DNA of 60,749 nucleotides, taken from contig CAIIXF020000235.1 in assembly GCA_903813345.2 (NCBI GenBank), positions 1 to 60,749 on the forward strand, read 5' to 3'. The position numbers were made by a program, and so were the translations under genes. Of this stretch, positions 1 to 10,579 are shown piece by piece. This DNA is from Owenia fusiformis. Taxonomy: Eukaryota; Annelida; Polychaeta; Sabellida; Oweniidae. The notes under the pieces were generated by a model, which saw nothing but the letters and a program-made list of their open reading frames with translations, was not told the DNA's origin and searched no databases. Positions within the stretch are counted from its first letter, which is position 1. Every line of letters begins with the position of its first letter.

Positions 1-696
1 ACGGGTGTTAAAACACGAATATACCATGAGCACATGCTTTGAGGATCCGCGTTGTTTGAACCTACCGCCGAGCACACTTATACATTAGGACCCGTTACAC
101 AGTCATGATACCGCCGAGCAAGCTCATTGCATCATCGGGTCTGCTTTACCCCCGTGTTAGGGGAGCTAAGGTTGCCAAACTTATGGAGGAGAGTGTATAA
201 ATCGCCCCCCCCCCCCGACCATATGTTCTGGGCCGATATAAAGATGGCAGCACCAACAGAATCCTGTATTATCTAAGAGAATATTTATAAATAAACACAC
301 ATCGATTACCATGTCATCTTTATTTAAAAATTATTTCTATTGACCTTTGATTATGCTCCCGACGAAACTCGAAACGAATGATTTTAATCATTGTATAACG
401 GTAATAAAGATGGCAGTAGTGTAATTGTAATTGTAATCAATAAAAATATGACCTTCACTTTTAGAATGATAAAATGTTAGGCTGACGGAGAAGAAAAGAT
501 TTGACATCGAAACGATGCTTTGACGTATAAATTGCAACACAAATGGCCAAAGACCATAGCTACTAACAAATACTGACAGTTGATAAACCAGATTCTATAT
601 GGATACCGGTATACATGTACATGTTGACGTTTTTATAATCAAACCACTGTAAGTAGACAGTGAGTAGATGCACAGATAATACAGTAACACAGAACA
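1..696. other. Upstream flank of the ABCC gene, no gene seen
   Basis: AT-rich non-coding DNA. It contains an 11-nt C run near 206-216 and one copy of a dispersed repeat motif (162-190) treated separately. The stretch next to the first ATG should hold the promoter and 5' UTR of the ABCC gene, but I see no convincing TATA box or initiator, so no promoter is called. Confidence 0.5.
162..190 (+). repeat. Dispersed 29-bp motif, left copy of an inverted pair
   Basis: This 29-bp motif (begins GGGAGCTAAGGTTG) recurs inverted at 2653-2681 with 27 of 29 positions matching. A shorter direct copy occurs at about 31673-31698. The inverted pair brackets ABCC exons 1-3. Confidence 0.7.
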
Positions 697-777
697 ATGG
701 AGGAGTTGCTGTCACGACAAGGTGATGTTAAATGGCCGTTGATATGTGGAAATACATCTGAAAGAGACGCATTTTGG
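697..777 (+). CDS. ABCC1-like: ABCC exon 1 (initiator exon)
   Basis: The start codon sits in a good animal context (ACAATGG). There are 27 codons ending in DAFW, followed at once by a consensus donor GTAAGT at 778. Known MRP proteins also begin with a short extracellular N-terminus ending in a Trp-containing motif just before the first intron. This is the least conserved exon; it is supported by its phase, its donor and by joining cleanly to exon 2. Confidence 0.72.
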
Positions 778-3700
778 GTAAGTTGATATTATAGCCCCTT
801 TGTAATATAAAGGAAATGCGATGCTTCACAAGTATACGAAGTAATACACATACATGGCCCGTCAGTAGGGGCGGTGATAGGCTGTAGTTATGCAAATACA
901 GCAGGTAATTCAAAGGCCTTCAAAAGATAATAGCTTAATCTCTTGTACTAGTAGTTGAAGCTCTGATGATATAATTGCCACTATACTCCAGCTATGTTCA
1001 TATTATGATTATTGATTTTCAGCAATCATCCGGTCTACTTTACGTTAATATAGTTCATCGCAAAGGTAAATGCAGGTTGATGATAATAATTGCCTTGTCA
1101 CAGAAGCTGAAACATCTCAATCTATGTAATATACCAATATACGCTTTTAAATATGTTTAGAGCTACAGTCTGACCGTGAACACAACCAACCCTGATTTCA
1201 CAGACTGTTTTCAAGCAACAGTCCTATCCTGGATCGCTCCTGTTGTGCTATGGGTTTCGTCAATTATATATTTGCCTTATTTGCTGATGAGGCAAACAAT
1301 TCACAGATGGACGGATGGAAGCAAGCAACATTGGTCCAAATTGGTAAAAGTCTCAATAACATCATTCAAAGAAAGTAATACACTGTAGACGTGACAGGGT
1401 ATTTTAAAAGAGAATGGACAAAAACATTTACATTTGCTAAGTACAGCCTAATAAAAATAGTTGAATTGTCACCAAGCACTTTTCCTTTGCAGATTATTGG
1501 TTTCTCGTTATGTATCGTTGGCCTAGTCAGTCTGATCTATTTCATAACCAAACACAATGTACCAACAGCAGTACACATAGCTAATGCAGTAAATCTTGTC
1601 ACATATGTAAGTATCAAATGACTTAAATAAACTAAAAGGGTTACGATAACTTCCCGTATAAAACAACGGCTTCAGGCGAGTTACCTAAATCAGCCGATTT
1701 ATTTTTTTAAAATCAGAGGGGGGGGGGTTGTAAATTCCAGTTTATAAAAATCGTCTTGAAGACAAATTAATCCGTTTACAATGATTTTGTTAACATTATT
1801 GAGAAAGTGATTGTTCAAAGAATCCACGTACAACAGCCAATATAAATCCATTTATTATGCACCTCATTAAAATACTCAAATCTGATTGGTTCTTAGTTGC
1901 TTGTAATTTGGCAATACTCTGCTCTTTTCTGAAAACTGCCGGATATTTTTTTAATATCTGACCCTTTCGAGAAAAAGGGTCGGATATTTTTTTCAATGTT
2001 TTTGCAACATTCCCACTTCAGAGTTTTATTTCTTTATAACTGGAGTACTACTTAAAGCTTACATCTGAAACTGGTGGAAAATAGAAGAAAAAATGCACTT
2101 AATCAATCACAATTACCATTATCATTCAAAAGTTACATATAATTCTGCAAGAACGTCTCGAATAAATAAAAATTAAATTCCCGGGGCAAATATTTTCGTC
2201 AAGTGTAGCGAATAAACTGGCCGGAAGTCGTCTGAGCTTTGAAAGAAAAAAAAAATGTCAAAATAATGTCAACTAAACGACAGTTTAAGCCTGAACTCCA
2301 GTAAGTACTCCACTTAACTTTGATTGGGAGGTGCATAATAAAACAAATACTGGATGATCAGGAGCTGGATATGGCCAGAATACCTATCCTCGAAAAAATA
2401 TTGGGCTCGGCTGCCGCCTCGCCCAATATTTTTTCTCGAATAGGTATTCTGCCATTTCCAGCTCCTGATCATCCAGTATTTGTTTAGTATTAGAACTGCT
2501 TTGTTTGATTTGGAGGATATTTCATAAGCCAAGCTGTGTACTAATAGTAAACAAATAGAATATCCTGAAACTTCACCATAAATGTGAAATTGATCTGTAA
2601 AAATAAAAATCTCCCTTTATGTGCCAATCTATAGTATATTATTGCTACTATCCCTCCAAAAGTTTGACAACCTTAGCTCCCTTATTGTTATTATCCCACC
2701 GAGCGAAATTCGAGGGGGGTATGGGAAAGCCGTCCGTCCTTACGGCCGCCCGTCCGTTAGTGTGTCCGGACGATAACTCAAACACCAGTTGACAGATTTA
2801 ATTAAAATGTTATAGGCTTATGCCTTATGAGTGTAGGACCTCTGCTCGAGAAGTAATTTTAAATATGGCCGCTAAATTGAAAATGGTAGCCATTTTTGTA
2901 AAAAATGTAATCTTTTATATCTCAAAGATTAGTTGACGGATTTAGTTCAAATTTCATATGCTGATGCCTAGGGACAAAGGAGCTATACTTAGGAAGAGAT
3001 TTTCAAAATGGCTGCTAAATATCAAAATGGCAGCCATATTTCGTAAAATACGTAACCTTTGATAACTCAAATACCAGTGAACAGATTTCTTTCAAATTTC
3101 ATATGATGGTCTTGAGGGACAAAGTAGATTTGTTCAGAAAATAATTTTCAAGATGGCGGCTGAATTTCAAAATATTTCTTAAAATATCTTTTTAGTTGAC
3201 AATTCAAATACCAGTGAACGGATTTGGTTCAAATTTTATATGCTGATGCCTGGGGACAAAGTAGGGAAAGGAAGAAAGATGGCGCCTGAATTTCAAAATG
3301 ACTGCCATTTTTCAACTCAAATACTAGTTGACGGATTTGGTTCAAATTGTATATGCTGATGCTTAGGGACAAAGGAGCTACGCTGAAGAAGTGATTTTTA
3401 AAATGGCTGCTATATATCAAAATGGTGGCCATTTTTATAAAAAATGAAATCTTTGATAACTCGAATACCAGTGAAAGGATTTTTATCAGACTTAATATGA
3501 TGATGCCCAGAAACACAGTGGCAAAATGGCGGCCATTTTTCGTAAAAAACGTAATCTTTGATAACTCAAATACAAGTGAACGGATTTGGTTCAAATTGTA
3601 TATGCTTATGTCTAGAGGCACAGTTAAGCTCTGCTTTAGAAAAAAAATCAAAATGGTGGCTGAATGTCAAAATGGCTGTCATTTTTCATAAAAAGAAATA

Positions 3701-4192
3701 TAATCTTTGATAACTCAAATGCTAATTGACGAATATGGTTTACAATTTATATATTGATGCCTAGGGACAAACACGCTTTGCTCAAGAAGGAATTATCAAG
3801 ATGGCCACCAATAATCAAAATATGTTTTGTTCGGTGGGATTTGCCTCTCCGTGGAGTTGCTGTTTTTCTAGTTTTCATTTAGTACAAGTATCAGATGCAT
3901 AAGGGTAATATGAAAATTGATTCACTAAAACTGGTATATATTCAAGTTTAAAAGAACTTTATAATATATCATGCCACTTTACATGTGGTGAAGCTTGAAA
4001 GTATCTACTAGCATCTCGGTTATTCAATTTCATTTAGTGTAAAAAGTAATCTTTTTGTAGATTTATGTTGTCTTCCTCATGCGGAAGGAGTTCCTTGTAG
4101 GCGAGCATTCATCGGGGACGATGTTCATGTTTTGGTTTACAAACGTTATCACTTCTATCACTATACTCAGGTCAAGAATCATGCAGTATATG
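697..4192 (+). CDS. ABCC1-like: ABCC/MRP-type ABC transporter, N-terminal four exons (partial gene)
   Basis: Joining 697-777, 1161-1343, 1493-1606 and 4061-4192 gives 170 codons with no stop and a phase-0 junction at every intron. The product resembles the TMD0 membrane domain at the start of full-length MRP proteins such as ABCC1 and ABCC3, which export glutathione and other conjugates across the plasma membrane. The strongest marks are NTTNPDFTDCFQATVLSW in exon 2, close to the NTSNPDFT-CFQ signature of ABCC1, and SSGTMFMFWF followed by ITILRSRIM in exon 4, matching the fourth TMD0 helix and its exit loop. Four hydrophobic segments are visible: one in exon 2, one in exon 3, one spanning exons 3/4 and one in exon 4. 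The core transporter and both nucleotide-binding domains are absent from the window: reading onward from the exon 4 donor I found no exon 5. The gene either continues far downstream or is broken by the giant inverted repeat that starts about 430 bp after exon 4. Family is confident; the exact paralogue is not. Confidence 0.8.
1161..1343 (+). CDS. ABCC1-like: ABCC exon 2 (TMD0 helix 1)
   Basis: Acceptor TTTAG ends at 1160 and donor GTAAAA starts at 1344, giving 61 codons in phase 0. The exon holds the family signature NPDFTDCFQATVLSW and a long hydrophobic helix (VVLWVSSIIYLPYLL). Frame and content are unambiguous. The reading frame stays open past the donor to 1388, but the sequence loses all similarity after 1343, which supports that donor. 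Confidence 0.85.
1493..1606 (+). CDS. ABCC1-like: ABCC exon 3 (TMD0 helices 2-3)
   Basis: A polypyrimidine tract plus TTTGCAG ends at 1492 and a consensus GTAAGT donor begins at 1607. The 38 codons are in phase 0 and encode a hydrophobic segment (IIGFSLCIVGLVSLIYFI), a short loop and the start of the next helix. Length and position fit exon 3 of vertebrate MRP1, which I recall as slightly longer. Confidence 0.75.
2341..2486. repeat. Long hairpin in ABCC intron 3
   Basis: Positions 2341-2406 and 2421-2486 are near-perfect reverse complements around a loop of about 14 nt rich in CG dinucleotides. The stem is about 65 bp with few mismatches. It is probably a small foldback element; its transcript would form a stable hairpin within the intron. 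Confidence 0.8.
2653..2681 (-). repeat. Dispersed 29-bp motif, inverted copy
   Basis: Reverse complement of the motif at 162-190 with two mismatches, lying in ABCC intron 3 just before the tandem-repeat element at 2694. No matching target-site duplication is evident outside the two copies. Confidence 0.7.
2694..3845. repeat. Dispersed tandem-repeat element in ABCC intron 3
   Basis: About eight diverged units of roughly 110-155 bp carry the recurring phrase GATAACTCAAATACCAGT followed by a GATGCCTAGGGACAAAG block and AAAATGGCGGC/CCATTTTT blocks. The element opens with TATCCCACCGAGC and closes with the inverse of AATCCCACCGAAC, so it looks like a mobile unit with short terminal inverted repeats and an internal tandem array. 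The ORFs in it are repeat translations and are not called. Confidence 0.65.
4061..4192 (+). CDS. ABCC1-like: ABCC exon 4 (TMD0 helix 4)
   Basis: Acceptor CTTTTTGTAG ends at 4060 and donor GTAAGT begins at 4193: 44 codons, phase 0. The product reads as the end of helix 3, then an LMRKEF loop comparable to the LERRKG loop of ABCC1, then SSGTMFMFWF and ITILRSRIMQYM. It lies 2.45 kb after exon 3 because intron 3 is filled with repeats. It is the last exon I can recognise. Confidence 0.8.
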
Positions 4193-4246
4193 GTAAGTCC
4201 TCTTTCTGATATATTGAAATTATAATCATCATATTCCGTTTGTGAA

Positions 4247-4310
4247 GCCTGATGAAAGCGCAGTTAACTTTAAAGCAGACGAGGTAACTGGTTCGATCTC
4301 CGTTTAAGGC
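4247..4310 (+). other. tRNA-like relic, possibly SINE head
   Basis: The segment starts GCCTGATG and ends TTTAAGGC, which pair partly as an acceptor stem. It contains GGTTCGATCTC at 4290-4300, close to a Pol III B box. The A-box region and arms are degenerate and the length (64 nt) is short for a tRNA. It could be a tRNA pseudogene, a SINE head or chance. Confidence 0.3.
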
Positions 4311-4618
4311 ACTGAGACTTGATGTTTTATACCTGCCATATATATTATACCGTAAAAAATTACCATTTTTTCACGTAAAAACTACCGTAAAAAAAATCTA
4401 CCGTATCGATTTTTTCTATAAGAACGGCCGTAAAATACACCGTAAATACTTAGAAATCTACCGTATTTCTGCTGAAATTAACACGGTCAAGACAAGTAAC
4501 TTAGTCAACATTCTATATCCGTATGTTCATCAATATTTACTAAGAATGGTGCCACAATTGAAGTAAACCTCTGGTTAATTATTTTCAATAAACCTATCAG
4601 CAAACGTGTAAATATGTA
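4311..4618. other. Non-coding junction between ABCC exon 4 and the palindrome
   Basis: AT-rich DNA with repeated ACCGTAAAA / CTACCGTA motifs between about 4348 and 4465. No gene is seen. It has no mirrored copy in the right arm, so it lies outside the giant inverted repeat. Confidence 0.5.
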
Positions 4619-4775
4619 AATATGTGTTTGAAATTTAATATTTCATCATTTCAAAATGTATTCACGTAACGTTCAAAAATGTATCTCTTATAAAAATGAT
4701 TTTGTCCCCGATTTCCTCTGTCATTCTGATTTCCAGTGTCGGCAATGTCGACGGGGAAATTAGTAAATGTGCCTA

Positions 4776-5170
4776 TTGTATTGTATATCTTTATTGCCCA
4801 AAATAAATTGGAGATACAAATTATTTATACCGGAATGTCAAAACAAATGTACAAATTATAACAAAATTATATACATGATATAAAACAATAACTCATCGCG
4901 CAAAATGCTCGTAGAGTTGAATCGGCACTGTACGTAATTGTCTCAGACACAGTCGCTGTTAGACCGTGCTTTATATTGTTTGAAAACAATTTGTTCTATC
5001 TCTTTTAAAAGTACAATTGCAGTTGGATCAGGCACAACATTTATCCCAAGAATTGTGCTGTAAGAAAATACAAAATTGTGCTTATTGAAACATTCCTTGA
5101 GCCATTGCCTGTAAATGGAATATTGTGCGGCAGAACAATGAATTAAGAAGTGTTCGACAGCCTATTGTCT
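4776..5170 (-). pseudogene. 5'-truncated LINE 3' fragment (left arm)
   Basis: Mirror copy of 25312-25706. On the - strand it would encode the last part of a LINE RT protein including VEHFLIHCS, the second half of a C-terminal CCHC knuckle. It is followed by a 3' UTR ending in a short hairpin and GGGCAATAAAGATATAC. It is a dead remnant. Confidence 0.65.
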
Positions 5171-5559
5171 CAACATTAAATCTACCGCGTTCGAACACGT
5201 TATGCTAAAAGTACTAATTTTAGTTGACAAGCTTATTTAATATATACTGGTACATTATATATAAAGTAACGGGTAAATATTTACTTCAGACAGGTAAAGC
5301 GTATTAATTTCAAGCAATATCAAATTGCAGTTGTTTTCATTAAAGATACAACATTGAGACATATCAGAACACCTGGCTTATCTGAACACCGTCCAATCCG
5401 AACACGTCTTGTAACATGTTTAAATTAAATTCATTTAAATCGGACTTCCGAATGCCAAAAAGCTATGCGCCAGTCTGCAAGCTTCCGGTCAGTAGAAATA
5501 TAAATATTTTATTGAGCATGCATTCATTTTCTTGAAAATCCTTGATCTTAAACATCTCC

Positions 5560-6250
5560 TAGTCCAAAAGCTCTAGCCAATCGCAAATGGCGTTCGGATT
5601 ATACAGGTTTTACTTTCAATTTAGCCTCATTCAGACATTTGAATGTCATTGAATAAAATGGAAAAAATAACATTATCAAACCTTGAATTAATAAAAATAG
5701 ACACGATGCGATTATTTCATTACTATGAGGAACGCGTTAATGAATTATGAACGAAATCTAGATACAGGGTACTGTACGTGTCGTACAGTTTACTTATGAA
5801 TTTGGAATATAATGTTGCAATTCATGTTATCAATCATAAAAACGAGAAATATGTTTTTCTAAATATCTGTCAAATATCTAAGTATCTCTTTATTAAAATA
5901 TATTTTCATTTATAAGTAGTGATTTTCCGTCATGGTGATTTCCACATGTTGATTGTATCTTATTTAATGATCGGTAACCTATACATGCCGTCCAGTCCGC
6001 CCGGTCGGAGTAACCTTCGATGCACTGATAGATTTCACCGTTACACCGTTTCACCGATCCGTTATACAGGTTTTACTTTAAATTTAGCCTCACTCAGACA
6101 TTTGAATAAAATGTAAAAAATTATATCATTATCCAACCTTGAATTAGCAAAAATAATCACGATGCGATTATTTAATTACTAAGAGGAACGCATTATTCAA
6201 TTATGAACGAAATACAGATACACGGTACTGTACGTGTCGTACAGTTTACA
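5560..6250. repeat. Duplicated block of about 465 bp (left arm)
   Basis: The stretch near 5600-5792 is repeated with modest divergence near 6063-6250. Each copy ends in the near-palindrome ACTGTACGTGTCGTACAGT (8-bp stems, 3-nt loop). No coding capacity was recognised. The same pair lies in the right arm at about 24240-24890, where one copy of the palindrome is damaged. Confidence 0.6.
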
Positions 6251-6913
6251 GTCAAATTTTAAATTCAATGCCAGTACTTTGAATTTAAAATATAAGCAAT
6301 TGAAAGGCCATATTGCAACAGTTTATGAAAAAATAGAAACATATATACCCCTCCTAACTTTTGTATATTTTGGTTTGTTTTATAGTTTGGCTATTATATG
6401 CGTGGCCTCTTATAGTTTGATGCTTCTCTGCCATGTTATTTTCGAAAAAATTAACATGGCTGAAACTCCCTAAATTACAAAAGGCTACTAATAGGATAGT
6501 TATTTTATTTCTATAAAGTGTGGAATAGAGTGTATAAACTTTCACAGTTTCAAGCAGGTTTTAGTACATTCTGACCAATTGTATCTTCAGACTTATTCAT
6601 TTCCAGTTATGTAATACTGATTTACTTATCTCTTTAGCATGCCTTTAAGATCGCTTGTTTTTGTTAAATGTTACTAGAAAACCGGTAAATATTTTAATCC
6701 GTTTATTTTCATCTGAATCGTTTAATCACCATGTGCGCATTGTATACTTTAATATCCGATGAGTATAAAAACTAGATTGGTGAAATTGAACAAGTTCAAT
6801 TCAAGACTCCCAGATTGAGACATTTTATCATAAATAATCCAAGACTTTGTTGAAAAATTATTATACTTATACGAAATTTTCTGAACAAAAATACCTTTAA
6901 AAGTGGTTCACTA

Positions 6914-8110
6914 ACGTCAGAACGGGGACCCTGTCCCCACATTTAAGTTAATATGTCAATGACTAGAAGTGCTACAACCAGGATACACGCATCTACAATA
7001 ATGGAAATAAGACATAATGCTAGCCATCTGAACCAAAGAATAACACCCGAATCATCATACCTTTACCATACAAAGGACCAGACTTTTAAAACGAAATTCT
7101 CGAAAACACGGCACCAAGCAGTTAATGTACGCGTTGTAATGAAACGAACCCTGTCCCCGGATTTAAGTTAAAATGTCAACGTTTGCAAGTGCTACAGCCA
7201 CGATATGCGCATCTACATGGAGATAAGACACCGTTCTAGCTACCTGAACCAAACAATAACACCGAAATCATCTTTCCTTTACCGTATATTCGACCAAACT
7301 TATAGGAAATTCTCTGAACAAAAATACCGAAAAGCGGTTCACTAACGTAGAACGGGGACCCGTTTCCGAAATTAAGTTAGTATGTCAATGAATAGAAGTG
7401 CTACAACCACGATACACGCATTTACATGGAAATAATATATCATGCTAGCCACCCGAACCAAAGAAAAACACCCCAATTATCATACCTTTACCATACAAAG
7501 AACCAAACTTAAACGAAATTATTAAAAATACGGCACCAAGCAGTTCATGTACGCGTTGTAATGAAGCGAACACTGTCCCCGGATTTAAGTTAAAATGTCA
7601 ACGATTGCAAGTGCTACAGCCACGATATGCGCATCTACATGGAGATAAGACACCGTTCTAGCTACCTGAACCAAACAATAACACCGAAATCATCTTTCCT
7701 TTACCGTATATTCGACCAAACTTATAGAAAATTCTCTGAACAAAAATACCGAAAAGCGGTTCATTAACGTAGAACGGGGACCCGTTTCCGAAATTAAGTT
7801 AATATGTCAATGACTAGAAGTGCTATAACCACGATACACGCATCTACATGCAAATAGGACATCATTCTAGCCACCCGAAACAAAGAATAACACCCCAATC
7901 ATCATACCTTTACCATACAAAGAACCAAACTTAAACGAAATTCTGGAAAATACATGTACGACACCAATCAGTTCACGTTCATTAATGAAGGGAACACTGT
8001 CTCTGAATTTAAGTTAAAATGTCAATGATAAGAAGTGTTACAGTCACGATATGCGCATCTACATGGACATACGACACCTTACTAGTCACCTGAACGGAGA
8101 ATAATAAAGA
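6914..8110 (+). repeat. 212-bp tandem array with two alternating subtypes (left arm)
   Basis: About six units. The marker GTCAA(T/C)G...GAAGTG falls near 6955, 7174, 7384, 7597, 7807 and 8021, spacing 210-219 bp. Units alternate between a GTCAATGACTAGAAGTG type and a GTCAACGATTGCAAGTG type, a dimeric higher-order repeat of about 423 bp. Short ORFs across it are repeat translations. Confidence 0.8.
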
Positions 8111-8394
8111 ATTCATCATACTTTTACTACCAATGCTACTAAATCCACACCGCGATTAACATAAATGTCGTTCTCTAGGGACGACGCACAAATGATCCCC
8201 ACTCCCACTATTATTCATTTATTTTGTTAAAAGATAAAACAAACGCAACGCTATTTTGCAGTTTCTGCATCTATTTCATTTATTAAGTACCTGGAAAAAA
8301 CAGAGAATACAACTAAAAATGAGCAACATTAATTTCGTTTTCTATCTGAAAACGTGCATAAGACGTGTTAGAATAATATGCTAGAACATTTACA

Positions 8395-8960
8395 TGTATA
8401 TGTTATGAACCAGCAACCTCGAAAACTAATATGATGTGTAGCAATCCTATTTCGAAAAATGGGGGAACGGCATCATAAGGAGTTGCCATTCAAGCACTAG
8501 AGCAAAATCCATGTTCAGATATATTAGAACTTGTATATGTTATAAACCTGCAACCTCAAAAACCAATATGATAGCTAAACGTTTATAGTGCCCATTTCGA
8601 GAAATGGAGGAATGGCATCATAAGGAGATTCAATTCAAGCACTAGAGCAAAATATTGTTCTCTGTAGTACCAGTATCCATGTTCAGATAACATGTATATG
8701 TTATAAACCAGCAACCTCGAAAACCAATATGATAGCTAAACGTTTATAGTGCCCATTTTGAGAAATGGCGGAATGGCATCATACGGAGATCGATGCCATT
8801 CAAGCACTAGAGTAAAAGATTGTTCTTTGTAGTGCCAGTATCCTTGTTCAGATATATTAGAACATGTATATGTTATAAACAACATATTACCTCGAAAACC
8901 AATATGGAGATACCATTCAAGCATTAGAGCAAAAGATTGTTTTCATCATAAGAAGGCACT
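8395..8960 (+). repeat. 162-bp tandem array (left arm, about 3.5 units)
   Basis: Units carry AACCTCGAAAACCAATATGA, then CGTTTATAGTGCCCATTT, then GGAATGGCATCATA and CAAGCACTAGAGCAAAA. The right arm holds about twice as many units (21050-22110), so the array changed copy number after the arms separated. Confidence 0.8.
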
Positions 8961-9759
8961 ATAAACGGGGCCATAAATTAGTGTTTGAGGGTATACAAAA
9001 TGTAACTAAAATATACACAATTCAATGGATATGTATCTAGACATTATTGGAAAGTATGGAATTTCAAAGCACCATGTAATGGTGTGGGAATGCTGATAGA
9101 AAATCAAGTAACAATTTATTTATTGACCAAACTTTAAAATTCTTATTTAATTGGTCCCATAATTTTTGTATATTCACGTGTTGCCTAATCATACATGAAC
9201 AGATTGGGGGTTTGTTTGCGTAATTGGATCCTAAACCACACCAACGTTGTTCTTATTACGTTCTATCCCGCCTTATCCCGCTGTGGTCGGGGTCAATGCC
9301 AAAATACGTTCATCTCGTCTCCAGGATCTCGTCTTTATTATTTCATCGTCCGGCTAAAGTCCGGCTTCAGAACTTCGTAAATACGTATTTAGTATGTGAC
9401 AATTCTGTTAGTCGATAATCTCGTTTCTAGTACGTTGTCATCTGGTCTAATTGCAGAACTGGTTAGACGGTCCAAGAGAATTTTGAAAGGCTTGAAGTTC
9501 TGGATCACCTTCCCACCCGATCACGTCCATGAAGTAAACAGGCCGTTGGAAGTTGCAGCAAGTACGCCTAATTCATTCGACAGCAGTAGTTAAATTCCAG
9601 TTTAGCAACGTTTTAAAGAACGCATTGTGAACTAGTTTGGTTTGATTAATTAGCTTGATCTATTATCGTATATATATATTAATTTCTCGGAATTATCGAA
9701 AAATGATCTTGGGAGAGTTAAATCGATCTATACTTCCAAATAAAAATAATCCTCATATG
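8961..9759. other. Unrecognised arm segment with a short conserved ORF
   Basis: AT-rich non-repetitive DNA. A stretch at 9396-9593 (+) stays open for 65 codons and its mirror at 20377-20574 (-) also stays open. The sequence matches no family I know, and conservation between two recent copies says nothing about selection. I do not call a gene. Confidence 0.4.
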
Positions 9760-9806
9760 TGGTAATTAACCACATTATTTGCAAGGAGGTAATTAACCAC
9801 ACTTAA
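9755..9806. repeat. 27-bp direct repeat, two copies (left arm)
   Basis: A 27-bp unit containing GGTAATTAACCACA occurs twice here and three times in the mirror at about 20138-20215. It is a clear copy-number difference between the arms. Confidence 0.75.
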
Positions 9807-10579
9807 ATTACGTATACTTTCTTTACCGCAAGACCCCTAAAAAGCAACAATCGTTCAAATTTATATGTTTTTCAGTACGTATACAAAACCAAAGGACACC
9901 AAAGGCCCTAAAATGTCCTAAAGGTCATGTCGCAAAAATGCCCATGTCTTTATTTATAGTGCTTTAAAGCTCACACAGTACCTCATTGAGCCTCTTCCTA
10001 CTCCAAACTTGTCCAACGCTCGAATGGATGTTTTCACGATTCCTACTCTATAATTATCAAGGATCTCCGAGTGGCATGAATTCCTCTCTGCAAACTTAAA
10101 ACAATTGATTTTTCTCTTAAGGTACGACCAAAATTATCCAAAAGCCACTTGAAGTTCTGATCACGAACTTCATCCTCCAATGCCCGATAGTTAGTTTCAG
10201 CACGCACCCAAATGCACCCAATGCCCTTCGAATACGAAAAGCTCAAGGAATTACGATTTCAGTTTTATAGTTCTCAAAAGGCCCCCGAAGCCGATGTCAG
10301 AGAAAATGTAGTCCCCTGAATATATAGTCCGGCCGGGAACCAAACATCCTAGGAACCCAGGTCCTCCGATACTAGATGTATGGTCTTAACCGAACTATAT
10401 TTTCTACATGGTGGCCGGTTGACTTGGTGAATGGGTACCTAACGTCCCTAGCAAGGTTACCAACTTTTAATTAGGTTGCATATTTTTGCCTTAAGAGTAT
10501 TGAATTGACTTTTCGAGCACTAAATAGACATAGGCCTCGCAATACTTGGTGTACATTATTGTTCCATATATTTTACCAA

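Noticed and set aside
3229-3691. 140- and 89-codon ORFs in ABCC intron 3
   Set aside because: Translations of a tandem repeat; the repeated NQIR/FELSKI phrases mirror the DNA units.
4247-4310. Functional tRNA gene
   Set aside because: A B-box-like motif exists, but the acceptor stem mismatches and the D and anticodon arms cannot be drawn properly; kept only as a relic.
6914-8110. CRISPR-like regular array
   Set aside because: The host is eukaryotic, the units are contiguous without unique spacers, and no cas genes are present.
8736-8924. 62-codon ORF conserved between arms
   Set aside because: It is a translation of the 162-bp tandem unit and is shared only because the arms are recent copies.
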